64,000 bases of DNA, taken from positions 1 to 64,000 of the forward strand of contig CALVAJ010000011.1 of assembly GCA_944325505.1 (NCBI GenBank), in the 5' to 3' direction. The position numbers and the translations under genes were made by a program. The notes under the pieces were generated by a model that searched no databases, was not told the DNA's origin, and saw only the letters and a program-made list of their open reading frames with translations. The DNA comes from an uncultured Bacteroidales bacterium. GTDB taxonomy: Bacteria; Bacteroidota; Bacteroidia; Bacteroidales; UBA932. Shown one piece after another: positions 49,056-57,510 of the stretch (position 1 is the stretch's first letter; every line of letters starts with the position of its first letter).

Positions 49056-49104
49056 TTTAATTCGATTTATGTTAATAATTATTATGGTCCGTTGAAAAAT
49101 CGAA

Positions 49105-49112
49105 CAAAGATA
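49105..49112 (-). promoter_or_regulatory. Putative -7 element of the permease-kinase unit
   Basis: On the minus strand this reads TATCTTTG (TAnnTTTG), 49 bases before the permease start. A standard -33 is not evident. Confidence 0.45.
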
Positions 49113-49177
49113 GTAAAAATCGCAAAAATTGGTAGGCCGAAATGTAAAATATGCACATAAAGGAAATTTTTTTATAG

Positions 49178-49185
49178 TATTTTTG
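49178..49185 (+). promoter_or_regulatory. Putative -7 element of the polyferredoxin operon
   Basis: TATTTTTG matches TAnnTTTG and lies 38 bases before the ATG at 49224. The 168-bp divergent spacer with the permease gene is AT-rich and holds both promoters. Confidence 0.45.
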
Positions 49186-49223
49186 CACTGTCAACCAACA
49201 GATTTATAAAAGGATCCTATTTT

Positions 49224-50753
49224 ATGCTGAAAAAACTCAGGGTGGCCATTGCCGCCATATTCTTCATTTGCATAACACTGCTTTTTCTCGACTTCACCCA
49301 TGCATGGCTGGGCTGGATGGTGAAAATACAGTTCATTCCCGCCGTCCTCGCACTAAATCTGGCGGTCATCGTGCTGCTGGTTCTTCTGACACTGGTTTTC
49401 GGCAGGGTGTACTGCTCTGTCATCTGCCCGCTCGGGATTTTCCAGGACATAGTTTCCTGGGTCAACGGAAAGCGCGGGAAGAAACAGAAGAACAGGTTTT
49501 CATATTCCCCTGCGGAATCATGGCTACGGTACACGTTCCTGGCCATCTTCATCGTGGCTCTGGCGGCCGGTATCGGGTCGCTGGCGGCGTTGCTTGACCC
49601 TTACGCCTCATACGGGCGCATCGCAAGCAATCTTTTCGCACCCCTCTGGCAGCTGGGGAACAACTTTCTGGCATGGATAGCCGAAAGGGTGGACAGCTAT
49701 GCTTTCTACAGCACGGACGTATGGCTGAAGAGCCTCCCGACATTCATCATAGCCGTTGTCACCTTTATTATAATAGCGGTACTTGCATGGCGCGGAGGCA
49801 GGACATACTGCAACACCGTATGCCCTGTAGGCACAGTCCTGGGGTTCCTCTCCCGCTTCGCCATGTTCCGCCCTGTAATCAATGCGGACAACTGCCGCAG
49901 CTGCAGCCTGTGCTCGCGCGGATGCAAGGCATCATGCATCGACTATAAGAACCACAGTATAGACTACAGCCGCTGTGTGGACTGCATGGACTGCATAGAC
50001 ACATGCAAGGACGGGGCTATCAGCTACAGGTTCGCATACGGGAAGAAAAAAGCCGCTGCGGGACCTTCCGCACCGAAGGCTCCGGAGACAGGCGCGGGGG
50101 AAAAAGAGACAGGAGCCTCCCGCCGGACATTCATCGCATCGGCGGTAATGGCAGCGTCGGCCGCCACTCTCAAGGCCCAGGAAATGAAACTGGACGGAGG
50201 GCTCGCCGAAATCCAGGACAAGAAAATACCGGACCGGCAAACCAGAATCGTTCCTGCCGGAGCATTGGGAATCAGTCACTTTGCCCAGCATTGCACGGCA
50301 TGCCAGCTATGCGTATCAGTGTGTCCGAGCCAGGTCCTGAGACCATCGACATCGCTCCTGAACCTTATGCAGCCTGAAATGTCCTACGAGCGCGGCTACT
50401 GCCGCCCGGAATGCACGAAATGCTCCGATGTCTGCCCGGCCGGGGCCATTTCGCCGGTAACGGTCGAAGAAAAGTCATCCATCCAGATAGGCCATGCCGT
50501 AGTCATACGCGAAAACTGTATCGTGGAAAGGGATGGTGTAAGCTGCGGCAACTGCGCAAGGCATTGCCCTTCAGGGGCCATTTCAATGGTTTCTCTGGAA
50601 GGAGAAAGAAAATTCAAGCACGGACGCGAACTCCGTATCCCTGTAGTGAATGTAGAAAGGTGCATCGGGTGCGGAGCATGCGAGAACCTCTGCCCGGCAC
50701 GTCCGTTCAGCGCCATCTATGTGGAAGGACATCAGTTACATAAAACCATCTAA
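49224..50753 (+). CDS. NapH/NapG-like membrane polyferredoxin (fusion)
   Basis: A 509-residue protein. The N-terminal half is NapH-like, with about four spans and two membrane cysteine motifs, YCSVICPLGIFQD and YCNTVCPVGTVLG. After it come ferredoxin clusters CRSCSLCSRGCKASC and CVDCMDCIDTC. Near residue 299 an internal twin-arginine stretch (SRRTFIASAVMAASAATLKA) begins a second NapG-like half with four more cysteine groups (CTACQLCVSVCP, CTKCSDVCPAG, CGNCARHCPSG, CIGCGACENLCPA). It would carry electrons across or along the inner membrane to a periplasmic acceptor. It lies 11 bp before the reductase gene. Confidence 0.88.
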   Translation: MLKKLRVAIAAIFFICITLLFLDFTHAWLGWMVKIQFIPAVLALNLAVIVLLVLLTLVFGRVYCSVICPLGIFQDIVSWVNGKRGKKQKNRFSYSPAESWLRYTFLAIFIVALAAGIGSLAALLDPYASYGRIASNLFAPLWQLGNNFLAWIAERVDSYAFYSTDVWLKSLPTFIIAVVTFIIIAVLAWRGGRTYCNTVCPVGTVLGFLSRFAMFRPVINADNCRSCSLCSRGCKASCIDYKNHSIDYSRCVDCMDCIDTCKDGAISYRFAYGKKKAAAGPSAPKAPETGAGEKETGASRRTFIASAVMAASAATLKAQEMKLDGGLAEIQDKKIPDRQTRIVPAGALGISHFAQHCTACQLCVSVCPSQVLRPSTSLLNLMQPEMSYERGYCRPECTKCSDVCPAGAISPVTVEEKSSIQIGHAVVIRENCIVERDGVSCGNCARHCPSGAISMVSLEGERKFKHGRELRIPVVNVERCIGCGACENLCPARPFSAIYVEGHQLHKTI

Positions 50754-50764
50754 CGACGAAAGCA

Positions 50765-52123
50765 ATGGATAAGAGATATACCAGAAGGGATTTCCTGAAA
50801 ATAGCGGGGACAGGATCCGCCCTCGCGGGTGCGACGGCGCTCGGATGCTCTCCTGCCGGCAATAAAAACACCGTCTCCGACGCCCCTGCCGGAGAAATGA
50901 CATACCGTACCAACCCAGGCAACGGAGACAAGGTCTCCCTGCTCGGATACGGCTGCATGAGATGGCCGATGACCAAGGATGAGGAAGGCAGGGACGTCAT
51001 AGACCAGGAGACCGTAAACGGACTTGTCGACTATGCCATGGAGCACGGGGTGAACTACTATGACACATCTCCGGTCTATGTGCAGGGCCAGTCCGAAAAA
51101 GCCTCCGCAATAGCCCTCAACAGGCATCCCCGCAAGTCATACTATCTGGCTACCAAACTCTCCAATTTCAGCAACTGGAGCCGCGAGAACTCCATGCTGA
51201 TGTACCGCAAGTCATTCGAAAACATGGAGACGGACTATTTCGACTACTATCTCCTGCACTCTATCGGGAACGGCGGCACGAAGATGTTCGAGGAAAGGTA
51301 TTTCGACAACGGGATGGCGGACTTCCTGATGAAGGAGCGCGAGGCAGGCCGTATAAGGAACCTCGGATTCTCATTCCACGGCACGCAGGAGACATTCGAC
51401 TACGCGCTCAGCCTGCATGACAAGGTACACTGGGACTTCGTGCAGATACAGCTCAACTATGTCGACTGGAAACATGCCTCTGGCCGCAACGTAAACGCAG
51501 ACTATCTCTACAGCGAGCTCGAAAAGCGCGGCATCCCTGCAGTCATAATGGAGCCGTTGCTCGGTGGCCGGCTTTCCAAGGTGCCTCAGCATGTAGCCGA
51601 CAGGCTTCTGGAGCGCAATCCTGACGGAAGCGTCGCCTCTTGGGCGTTCAGATTCGCAGGTACTCCTTCCGGAGTGCTGACGGTCCTGAGCGGAATGACA
51701 TATATGGAACATCTGATTGACAACGTGAAGACCTATTCGCCGCTGGTGCCGCTCAATCAGGAAGAACTTGATTTCCTGGAAGAAACGGCGCAGCTCATGA
51801 TGACATACCCTACAATCCCGTGCAATGACTGCAAATACTGCATGCCATGTCCTTACGGCATCGACATCCCCGCCATTCTCCTGCATTACAACAAGTGCGT
51901 GAATGAAGGCAAGGTCGCGAACAGCAGGGAATCGGAGAACTACCGCAAGGCCCGCCGCGCATACCTGGTCAGCTATGACCGCGCGGTCCCGGCACTGCGC
52001 CAGGCTGACCACTGTACCGGATGCGGCCAGTGCAACGACCACTGCCCGCAGAGCATCGACATCCCTCACGAGCTGCACAAGATTGACAGGTACATAGAGA
52101 ACCTCAGACAGGACACCCTGTAA
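50765..52123 (+). CDS. Tat-exported aldo/keto reductase with C-terminal ferredoxin domain
   Basis: A 452-residue protein with a twin-arginine signal (YTRRDFLKIAGTGSALAGATALGC), whose end is also a lipobox. The AKR barrel shows the tetrad elements YYDTSPVYVQGQ (Asp, Tyr), ATKLSNF (Lys) and LLHSIG (His). The C-terminal 90 residues hold two 4Fe-4S motifs, CNDCKYCMPCPYGIDIP and CTGCGQCNDHCPQSIDIPHEL. Export folded with cofactors suggests a periplasmic oxidoreductase fed by the upstream polyferredoxin; substrate unknown. Confidence 0.9.
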   Translation: MDKRYTRRDFLKIAGTGSALAGATALGCSPAGNKNTVSDAPAGEMTYRTNPGNGDKVSLLGYGCMRWPMTKDEEGRDVIDQETVNGLVDYAMEHGVNYYDTSPVYVQGQSEKASAIALNRHPRKSYYLATKLSNFSNWSRENSMLMYRKSFENMETDYFDYYLLHSIGNGGTKMFEERYFDNGMADFLMKEREAGRIRNLGFSFHGTQETFDYALSLHDKVHWDFVQIQLNYVDWKHASGRNVNADYLYSELEKRGIPAVIMEPLLGGRLSKVPQHVADRLLERNPDGSVASWAFRFAGTPSGVLTVLSGMTYMEHLIDNVKTYSPLVPLNQEELDFLEETAQLMMTYPTIPCNDCKYCMPCPYGIDIPAILLHYNKCVNEGKVANSRESENYRKARRAYLVSYDRAVPALRQADHCTGCGQCNDHCPQSIDIPHELHKIDRYIENLRQDTL

Positions 52124-52161
52124 ACCACGGATTAATTTACTGATAACCGATCACTTACGAT

Positions 52162-53046
52162 ATGAAATGCCATCATTTACTTTCATTGCTCTTGATCCTG
52201 TCGGTATCAGGATGTTCGTATGTGCCTGAAGGGCATGAATATCCGGACGGATTCGACCCGTACATATCCGCCATACCTGACCGCATGGCCACCGGTTCGC
52301 AGATAAAAGTGAAGAAAGCCCTTGAAAATATAATCTTCACCGGTGTTTCGGTAGAGGATGACAGATATGTATTCCATTTCACCAAGGATGACTTCAACAG
52401 ACTCGGAATTTCGGAAAAGTACTGCAAGTGGCTGAAACGCAATATGAAGAAAGAGGCCGGCAACTACCGGAAACTTCTCAGACAGAATCCTGATTTAAAG
52501 TCCGGCGCTTCACTGGAGGAAATGTTCGAGTCGGCAAAGAAAGAATATCTGGGAAATCCGGAGAAATGTACGGAGCAGGTGATGCCGATCACTGATATCT
52601 TCAGATACGGTTCTCCTGTCCAGTGTCCAGAGGACAATATCAAGAACCTGTTCGGCAACTGGACCACTCTCGTAACAGACAGCGACATACAGCTGTTGTC
52701 ATATAATTACGAAGGTCCTGCGAAAGACAGGAAACAGCTCTGGAAATATGTGAGACACAATCACAGTGCAGAAATGCCGTACTGGAGTTATTCATCTTCG
52801 GTCTCAGGGGAAAATGTACCGCGCATAGCCACAGGAGAGCCTCTCCGGAAAAAGGCCGGTGACCGCAGGTTTGCAGCGGAAGCACTCATGGCCCATTTCG
52901 TCAGTGTGGGAGACCATGTCTTTTCCGTAAGGTTTTCTTCCGACGGCAGGGAATATGTGTATTACATTTTTGTCAAGCCTGACACAAACCGGGTCGTTAC
53001 CGAATTCAACGCATTCGGATGCAGCATTCCCGACATCGCGGTCTGA
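52162..53046 (+). CDS. Unrecognised lipoprotein
   Basis: A 294-residue lipoprotein (LLSLLLILSVSGC, Cys 18) that I cannot assign to a family. It is soluble beyond the signal, with charged helices at 95-135 (KYCKWLKRNMKKEAGNYRKLLRQNP) and a beta-rich C-terminus (HFVSVGDHVFSVRFSSDGREYVYYIFVKPDTNRVV). It lies 38 bp after the Tat-exported reductase on the same strand, so it may share the transcript, and converges with the AraC gene 23 bp apart. Function unknown. Confidence 0.75.
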   Translation: MKCHHLLSLLLILSVSGCSYVPEGHEYPDGFDPYISAIPDRMATGSQIKVKKALENIIFTGVSVEDDRYVFHFTKDDFNRLGISEKYCKWLKRNMKKEAGNYRKLLRQNPDLKSGASLEEMFESAKKEYLGNPEKCTEQVMPITDIFRYGSPVQCPEDNIKNLFGNWTTLVTDSDIQLLSYNYEGPAKDRKQLWKYVRHNHSAEMPYWSYSSSVSGENVPRIATGEPLRKKAGDRRFAAEALMAHFVSVGDHVFSVRFSSDGREYVYYIFVKPDTNRVVTEFNAFGCSIPDIAV

Positions 53047-53069
53047 GTGCCGGAAGCAGGAAACGCCCC

Positions 53070-53987
53070 CTACATCTTCCTGTACTGCAGCGGAGTGAGA
53101 CCGGCCTTGGCCTTGAAGAACTTGTGGAAGGTGGAAGGGTTCGGGAAGTTGAGCCTGGAGACAATCTCCTTTATCGGGATATCCGAATATTTGAGCATGT
53201 TCTTGGCTTCCAGCATGACATATGCATCGATCCAGTCCGGAGCCGAACGTCCGGAAGCGGATTTAACCAGTTTTGAAAGATATTTCGGGGTGAGGCACAG
53301 CTTGTCCGCATAGAATGCCACACCCCGTTCCTGTGTATGGTATTCTGAAACCACACTGATGAAGCGGTCGAATATGACCTTGCTCCTGTCCAGTTTTGAA
53401 ACGTCTTTCCTCGCCTGGGCGTCTTTCATACGCTTCTCGATCACACCTCCGTCCAGATAGAACAGTGATGACAGAAGCGATGAGATGCATTCCCTCTTGT
53501 ACATCAGATTGGACTTGAGTATGTCTGAGGCCAGATCCAGATATTTCTTCGCTATGGTCCGTTCTTCTCCCGTCAGGATAATGCAGGGATTATTCAAAAG
53601 GGCGACCCCTCTGGCCATTAGCTGGGGCATATTCACTTTAAGGCTTGACATATAATCCTTTGTCATCGCCATGACGATGAAATGCATGGAGGACTTCTGA
53701 GATTCGTCAAGTTCCGGGACGGTAATGATATCCCCCGGGAAATTGATGAAAAGGGAATCCTCGACTACATCGAAATCAGTCAGGTTGATAGTAATCCTGA
53801 TTTTACCTGAAATACAGAAAAAGACAAGATATCCGTCAAACCGGCAAGGATGCTTCAATATATCCAGGTGTCTGTCATATTTCATGTCAATGACACAGAC
53901 GTCATCTCCGACATTGATGCAGTCTGAAACAGGGAACAGCTGACGGAACTGCGTCATGCTGATAGTGTGGACATCGGGTGTTGCCAT
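53070..53987 (-). CDS. AraC-family transcriptional regulator
   Basis: A 305-residue protein with an N-terminal cupin-like sensing domain (about 10-160) and a C-terminal double helix-turn-helix: RGVAFYADKLCLTPKYLSKLVKSASGRSAPDWIDAYVMLEAKNML and then KEIVSRLNFPNPSTFHKFFKAKAGLTPLQYRKM, the AraC signature. It is divergent from tolC-hlyD-permease genes, so it probably controls that exporter. The ligand is unknown. Confidence 0.92.
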   Translation of the reverse strand: MATPDVHTISMTQFRQLFPVSDCINVGDDVCVIDMKYDRHLDILKHPCRFDGYLVFFCISGKIRITINLTDFDVVEDSLFINFPGDIITVPELDESQKSSMHFIVMAMTKDYMSSLKVNMPQLMARGVALLNNPCIILTGEERTIAKKYLDLASDILKSNLMYKRECISSLLSSLFYLDGGVIEKRMKDAQARKDVSKLDRSKVIFDRFISVVSEYHTQERGVAFYADKLCLTPKYLSKLVKSASGRSAPDWIDAYVMLEAKNMLKYSDIPIKEIVSRLNFPNPSTFHKFFKAKAGLTPLQYRKM

Positions 53988-54091
53988 AATATTGCAATTC
54001 TCCTTAAAATATAATGTTTGTCATTCCTGCCGTAAGGCAATGACCCCGGCAGCGGGCGGAGTGCCCATCCATAATTTTGCCAAAACTGGAA

Positions 54092-54099
54092 CAAAGGTA
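54092..54099 (-). promoter_or_regulatory. Putative -7 element of the araC-type gene
   Basis: On the minus strand this reads TACCTTTG (TAnnTTTG), 104 bases before the regulator start, in a 222-bp divergent spacer. The spacer also contains a GTCATT ... AATGAC inverted pair at 54029-54053 that resembles the REP-like family. I found no consensus tolC promoter on the plus strand, consistent with activator dependence but not proof of it. Confidence 0.4.
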
Positions 54100-54209
54100 T
54101 AAAATTTCTACCTTTTGACAATTTTACCACCCCTAAAGCGTCTATTTCCCATCTTTCAGGCACTTTTTTCGTATAGTTCCGTCTTCGCGTTTTTAAACAG
54201 ATATGACAA

Positions 54210-55694
54210 ATGAAGACACGAACAATCCTGATGGCTGTGACTCTGATACTGCTTCCGGCACTTGCGGGGGCAAAAGAAGTCATGACCCTGCAACAGTGCA
54301 GGGATTCCGCCATCGCGAACAACAAAGACCTGAAAATAGCCGCACAGAAAGTAGAAATCGCAGGGCATGACAGAAAGATAGCCCTGGCCAACTACTTCCC
54401 GAACATTTCCGCTTCCGCGGCCTATATGTTCAACAGCAGGAACATCGACCTGCTCACTCAGGAACAGTCTGACGTGCTGACAAACCTCGGTACGTCCCTG
54501 CAGGGGTCTCTGCAGTCCGGGCTCGGCGGACTCCTGTCCGACCCGTCAATTCTGCAGATAATACAGAAAAACCCGGAGCTTCTGCAGCTGCTCGGAAGCC
54601 TTTCAAGCATGGACATCTCCGGTCCGGTCAATGCGATAGGAGCGGAAATAGACAAGGCTTTCGAGCTGGACATCAAGAATATGTTTGTCGGAGCGGTCTC
54701 GCTTCAGCAGCCTGTGTTCATGGGAGGGAAGATAGTGAATGCGAACAGGATGGCCAGACTCGCCGAAGAACTGGCGCAATCGCAGTACGACACGCAGTAC
54801 CGGGCCGTAGTTTCGGAGGTCGACAACGCATACTGGCAGATTGTCTCCATCGCGAACAAACAGAAGCTTGCGCAGGAGTATTCCGGGCTGCTGGAAATGA
54901 TGCTGCACGATACGGAAGTGATGGTTGCCGAAGGTGTGGCGACACAGGCGGACCTGCTTTCTGTCAAGGTGAAAGCCAATGAAGCGGCAATGCTGCTGAC
55001 CAAGGCGACCAACGGTCTGGCCTTGAGCAAGATGCTGCTGTGCAAGCTCTGCGGTCTTCCCCTGGATACGGATCTGGAACTGGCAGATGAAAAGCTGGAC
55101 AGGATACCAGTGCCGCAGATAGGCCCGCAGGTAAGCGACGAGGAAGTCTATGCCGCAAGGCCGGAAATCCGCAGTCTGGACCTGGCACGGCAGATCTATG
55201 ACAGGAAGGTGGCGATGGCCCGCGCCGACATGATGCCCCGTATAGCTCTGACGGCCAACTACCTGCTGACCAATCCGAATGTCTACCACGGGTACCGGAA
55301 CAATTTCGGCGGGATATTCAATGTCGGGGTCGCTGTCAACATACCTATTATACATGGTTGCGAGGCCATGCAGAAAGTGCGCAAAGCAAAGGCGGAAGCT
55401 GTCCTGATGGGCTATCAACTCGAGGATGCCAAGGAAATGATTTCCCTTCAGGTGGCACAGCTCCGCAAGCAGGAGGGAGAAGCGGTAGAAAAACTGAATA
55501 TGGCCGAGAGCAATCTGGCCAGTGCCGAGGAGAATCTGCGGACCGCTACGGTCGGCTATACTGAAGGTGTCATACCGGCAAATACGCTGATGGCAGCACA
55601 GACAGCATGGATGCAGGCACATTCGGAGTATATCGATGCGGGTGTGGAAATGCAGGTGACGGAAGTGAATCTGGCCCTTGCAGAGGGGCGGTAG
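54210..55694 (+). CDS. TolC-family outer-membrane efflux protein
   Basis: A 494-residue protein with signal peptide (TILMAVTLILLPALAGA) and the TolC opening MTLQQCRDSAIANNKDLKIAAQKVEIAGHD. Two repeats of long helices follow, including QYRAVVSEVDNAYWQIVSIANKQKLAQEYSGLLEMM and LVEAAEENLRTATVGYTEGVIPANTLMAAQTAW-like C-terminal helices. An insertion rich in Leu/Gly/Ser (about 95-145, LGTSLQGSLQSGLGGLLSD) is unusual. It forms the outer-membrane exit duct of the exporter. Its TAG stop lies in the left arm of a palindromic repeat. Confidence 0.93.
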   Translation: MKTRTILMAVTLILLPALAGAKEVMTLQQCRDSAIANNKDLKIAAQKVEIAGHDRKIALANYFPNISASAAYMFNSRNIDLLTQEQSDVLTNLGTSLQGSLQSGLGGLLSDPSILQIIQKNPELLQLLGSLSSMDISGPVNAIGAEIDKAFELDIKNMFVGAVSLQQPVFMGGKIVNANRMARLAEELAQSQYDTQYRAVVSEVDNAYWQIVSIANKQKLAQEYSGLLEMMLHDTEVMVAEGVATQADLLSVKVKANEAAMLLTKATNGLALSKMLLCKLCGLPLDTDLELADEKLDRIPVPQIGPQVSDEEVYAARPEIRSLDLARQIYDRKVAMARADMMPRIALTANYLLTNPNVYHGYRNNFGGIFNVGVAVNIPIIHGCEAMQKVRKAKAEAVLMGYQLEDAKEMISLQVAQLRKQEGEAVEKLNMAESNLASAEENLRTATVGYTEGVIPANTLMAAQTAWMQAHSEYIDAGVEMQVTEVNLALAEGR

Positions 55695-55754
55695 TCAGGG
55701 GTCTTCAGGAACCGGAAAACAAGGGGAAACGGTTCCTTCATACCCCTGACTACC
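55690..55754. repeat. Palindromic repeat A overlapping the tolC stop
   Basis: Outer arms GGTAGTCAGGGGT (55690-55702) and ACCCCTGACTACC (55742-55754) are a perfect 13-bp inverted repeat. An inner 7-bp stem GGAACCG/CGGTTCC (55708-55714, 55730-55736) encloses a 15-base loop. A closely similar copy occurs at 56178-56240. It may terminate the tolC transcript in part, but no T-run follows. Confidence 0.75.
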
Positions 55755-55828
55755 TTACGCGGATGGATGAATTTAGGGAAAAGTCGGTCTGAAAACCCCA
55801 GTCTACCCCACGCGGGTGGTGAAGGGGA

Positions 55829-55856
55829 GGAATGGTTTCCTCATACCCCTGACTAC
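55829..55856. repeat. Degenerate half copy of the tolC palindrome
   Basis: GGTTTCCTCATACCCCTGAC and the following TAC reproduce the right half of repeat A (GGTTCCTTCATACCCCTGAC). The matching left arm is degraded to an AGTCTACCCC-like stretch near 55799. The nearby motif ACGCGGATGG / ACGCGGGTGG / AACGGGTGG recurs three times (55757, 55810, 55862), suggesting an old tandem array. Confidence 0.5.
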
Positions 55857-55892
55857 ATTAAAACGGGTGGTGGAAAAGGGAAATGGAATTTG

Positions 55893-56054
55893 GAACCCAA
55901 GCGCACAGCTGTTTTTTATAATGCATTTATTATCAAAGATATACAAAACAAACCTGTGCTTCAGACCCCTTAAAAACAAGGGCTAAAGCACGCACATTTT
56001 TTACATTATGTTCATTATCAACCTATTACAAAATCATGGCGTGCGCTTGGGTTC
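55893..56054. repeat. 162-nt inverted-repeat unit in the tolC-hlyD gap
   Basis: A perfect 14-bp inverted repeat (GAACCCAAGCGCAC at 55893-55906 with GTGCGCTTGGGTTC at 56041-56054) flanks an AT-rich interior. The interior contains a hairpin built from GTGCTT (55956-55961) and AAGCAC (55986-55991), with CCCCTT pairing AAGGG inside it, and two imperfect direct copies of a TTTTTTA...ATTATCAA stretch. The layout resembles a small mobile element or structured RNA. No coding sequence is credible. Confidence 0.55.
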
Positions 56055-56177
56055 GGAATCTGCCGGCCCGCAACCGGGAATCAGCAGGGCCTGCACGAGC
56101 CTACTGAACAACAGGGCCCGTCAGGGCCGCACCGGAGCGTCAGCGAGGCTTCTGGAAGGAAGCCGAAGCAGCTGCCT

Positions 56178-56240
56178 GCAGTCAGGGGTCCTCAGGAACC
56201 GGGAAACAAGGGGAAACGGTTCCATCATACCCCTGACTGC
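56178..56240. repeat. Palindromic repeat B before hlyD
   Basis: Arms GCAGTCAGGGGT (56178-56189) and ACCCCTGACTGC (56229-56240) pair over 12 bp, with the same inner stem GGAACCG/CGGTTCC (56195-56201, 56217-56223) and a loop nearly identical to repeat A. Relative to copy A, both arms changed together (TA pair to CG pair), so base pairing is preserved. The remaining stretch 56241-56502 up to hlyD is AT-rich and shows no gene I trust. Confidence 0.75.
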
Positions 56241-56502
56241 CTTGACGCCGAACCGGTTGCTTGGAGGGGGGGGCAGAAAATCCCTGCCTGAAGCAATTAT
56301 ACTAATTGATATCGTTCTAAAAACGAGGATGCGAGGAATGCAGATTGACGAAATTATTGCAAAAAAGAAACAGAAAAATTTTTCGAAGTTTATTTTTCAA
56401 GAGAACAAGGAAAATGAACGACGAATGCCGGAGCAACCTGACCGGTTGTGAGGATATGAGGAGAGATATTTGACGCAGTTATCATTAAAAAGAAACGAGA
56501 AA

Positions 56503-57495
56503 ATGGAAAAAGTAAAGAAAAGCTACAACCTTATAATAGGAATAGCAGCACTTCTGGCGATTGTGGTAATAGTCGCATTGGTAGGTTATATTGTATCGAA
56601 ACCGGAGCCTGTGGTAATTCAGGGACAGGCGGAAGCGACGGAATACAGGGTATCGGGAAAGGTGCCGGGAAGGATAGAGCATTTTTATGCGGATGAGGGG
56701 GATTTTGTGCATAAGGGGGATACGCTGGTGGAAATCGACAGCCCGGAGGTAAGGGCAAAACTGGCACAGGCGATGGCGGTAAGGTCAGCGGCCGAGGCGC
56801 AGAAGGACAAGGCGCTGACGGGGGCAAGGCAGGAGCAGATCGCGGGAGCATACGAGCTGTGGCAGCAGGCTCTTGTCAACGAGGATATAATGAAGAAATC
56901 TTTCGACAGGGTGGAAAGGCTTTATGAGCAGAATGTGATAAGCGCACAGAAATATGATGAGGCGCAGGCCAGATATAAGGCAGCCAAGGCGACAAGCGCT
57001 GCTGCAAAATCACAGTATGACATGGCAGTGAACGGTGCCAGGAAAGAAGATAAGGAAACAGCGATAGCGCTTGTCAACCAGGCGAATGCGGCACTGATGG
57101 AAGTAGAGTCGTACCTCGGGGAACTGTATCTTACGGCTCCTGCCGACGGCGTGATTTCAGCCAGGTTTCCGAAGGCCGGCGAACTGGTAGGACAGGGGGC
57201 GCCCATAATGGCAGTGACAGACCTTAACGACGTCTGGTTCACTTTCAGCATACGGGAGGACATGCTTCACGGTCTCAAAGTCGGTGACGAGCTGACAGTT
57301 ACAGTCCCGGCATTAGGAGACCGTACATTCAGGACGAAAGTGAGCTATATAAGCGTACTCGAGTCATACGCCACATGGAGAGCTACGCTGGACACCGGAA
57401 GTTTCGACGCCAAGACATTTGAAGTCAGAAGCGTACCTGAATCACCTATAGACGGGATCAGACCGGGCATGACGGCTATAGTCGTCACGGAATAA
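56503..57495 (+). CDS. HlyD-family periplasmic adaptor of an efflux system
   Basis: The start is ATG 56503 (MEKVKKSYNLIIGIAALLAIVVIVALVGYIV), an N-terminal membrane anchor; an earlier in-frame start adds only unlikely residues. The 330-residue protein has a split biotinyl-lipoyl domain (RVSGKVPGRIEHFYADEGDFVHKGDTLVEIDSPEVRAKLAQA and then YLTAPADGVISARFPKAGELVGQGAPIMAV), a coiled-coil hairpin between (about 90-200) and a beta-barrel domain. It bridges the inner-membrane permeases to TolC. The early part is unusually AT-rich and weak in codon bias compared with neighbours. Confidence 0.93.
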   Translation: MEKVKKSYNLIIGIAALLAIVVIVALVGYIVSKPEPVVIQGQAEATEYRVSGKVPGRIEHFYADEGDFVHKGDTLVEIDSPEVRAKLAQAMAVRSAAEAQKDKALTGARQEQIAGAYELWQQALVNEDIMKKSFDRVERLYEQNVISAQKYDEAQARYKAAKATSAAAKSQYDMAVNGARKEDKETAIALVNQANAALMEVESYLGELYLTAPADGVISARFPKAGELVGQGAPIMAVTDLNDVWFTFSIREDMLHGLKVGDELTVTVPALGDRTFRTKVSYISVLESYATWRATLDTGSFDAKTFEVRSVPESPIDGIRPGMTAIVVTE

Positions 57496-57510
57496 ACAAG
57501 CAGACAAAAA

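Noticed and set aside
56008..56451. 147-codon plus-strand frame in the tolC-hlyD gap
   Set aside because: It runs through the 162-nt unit and palindrome B, has mixed low-complexity composition and no plausible protein features.
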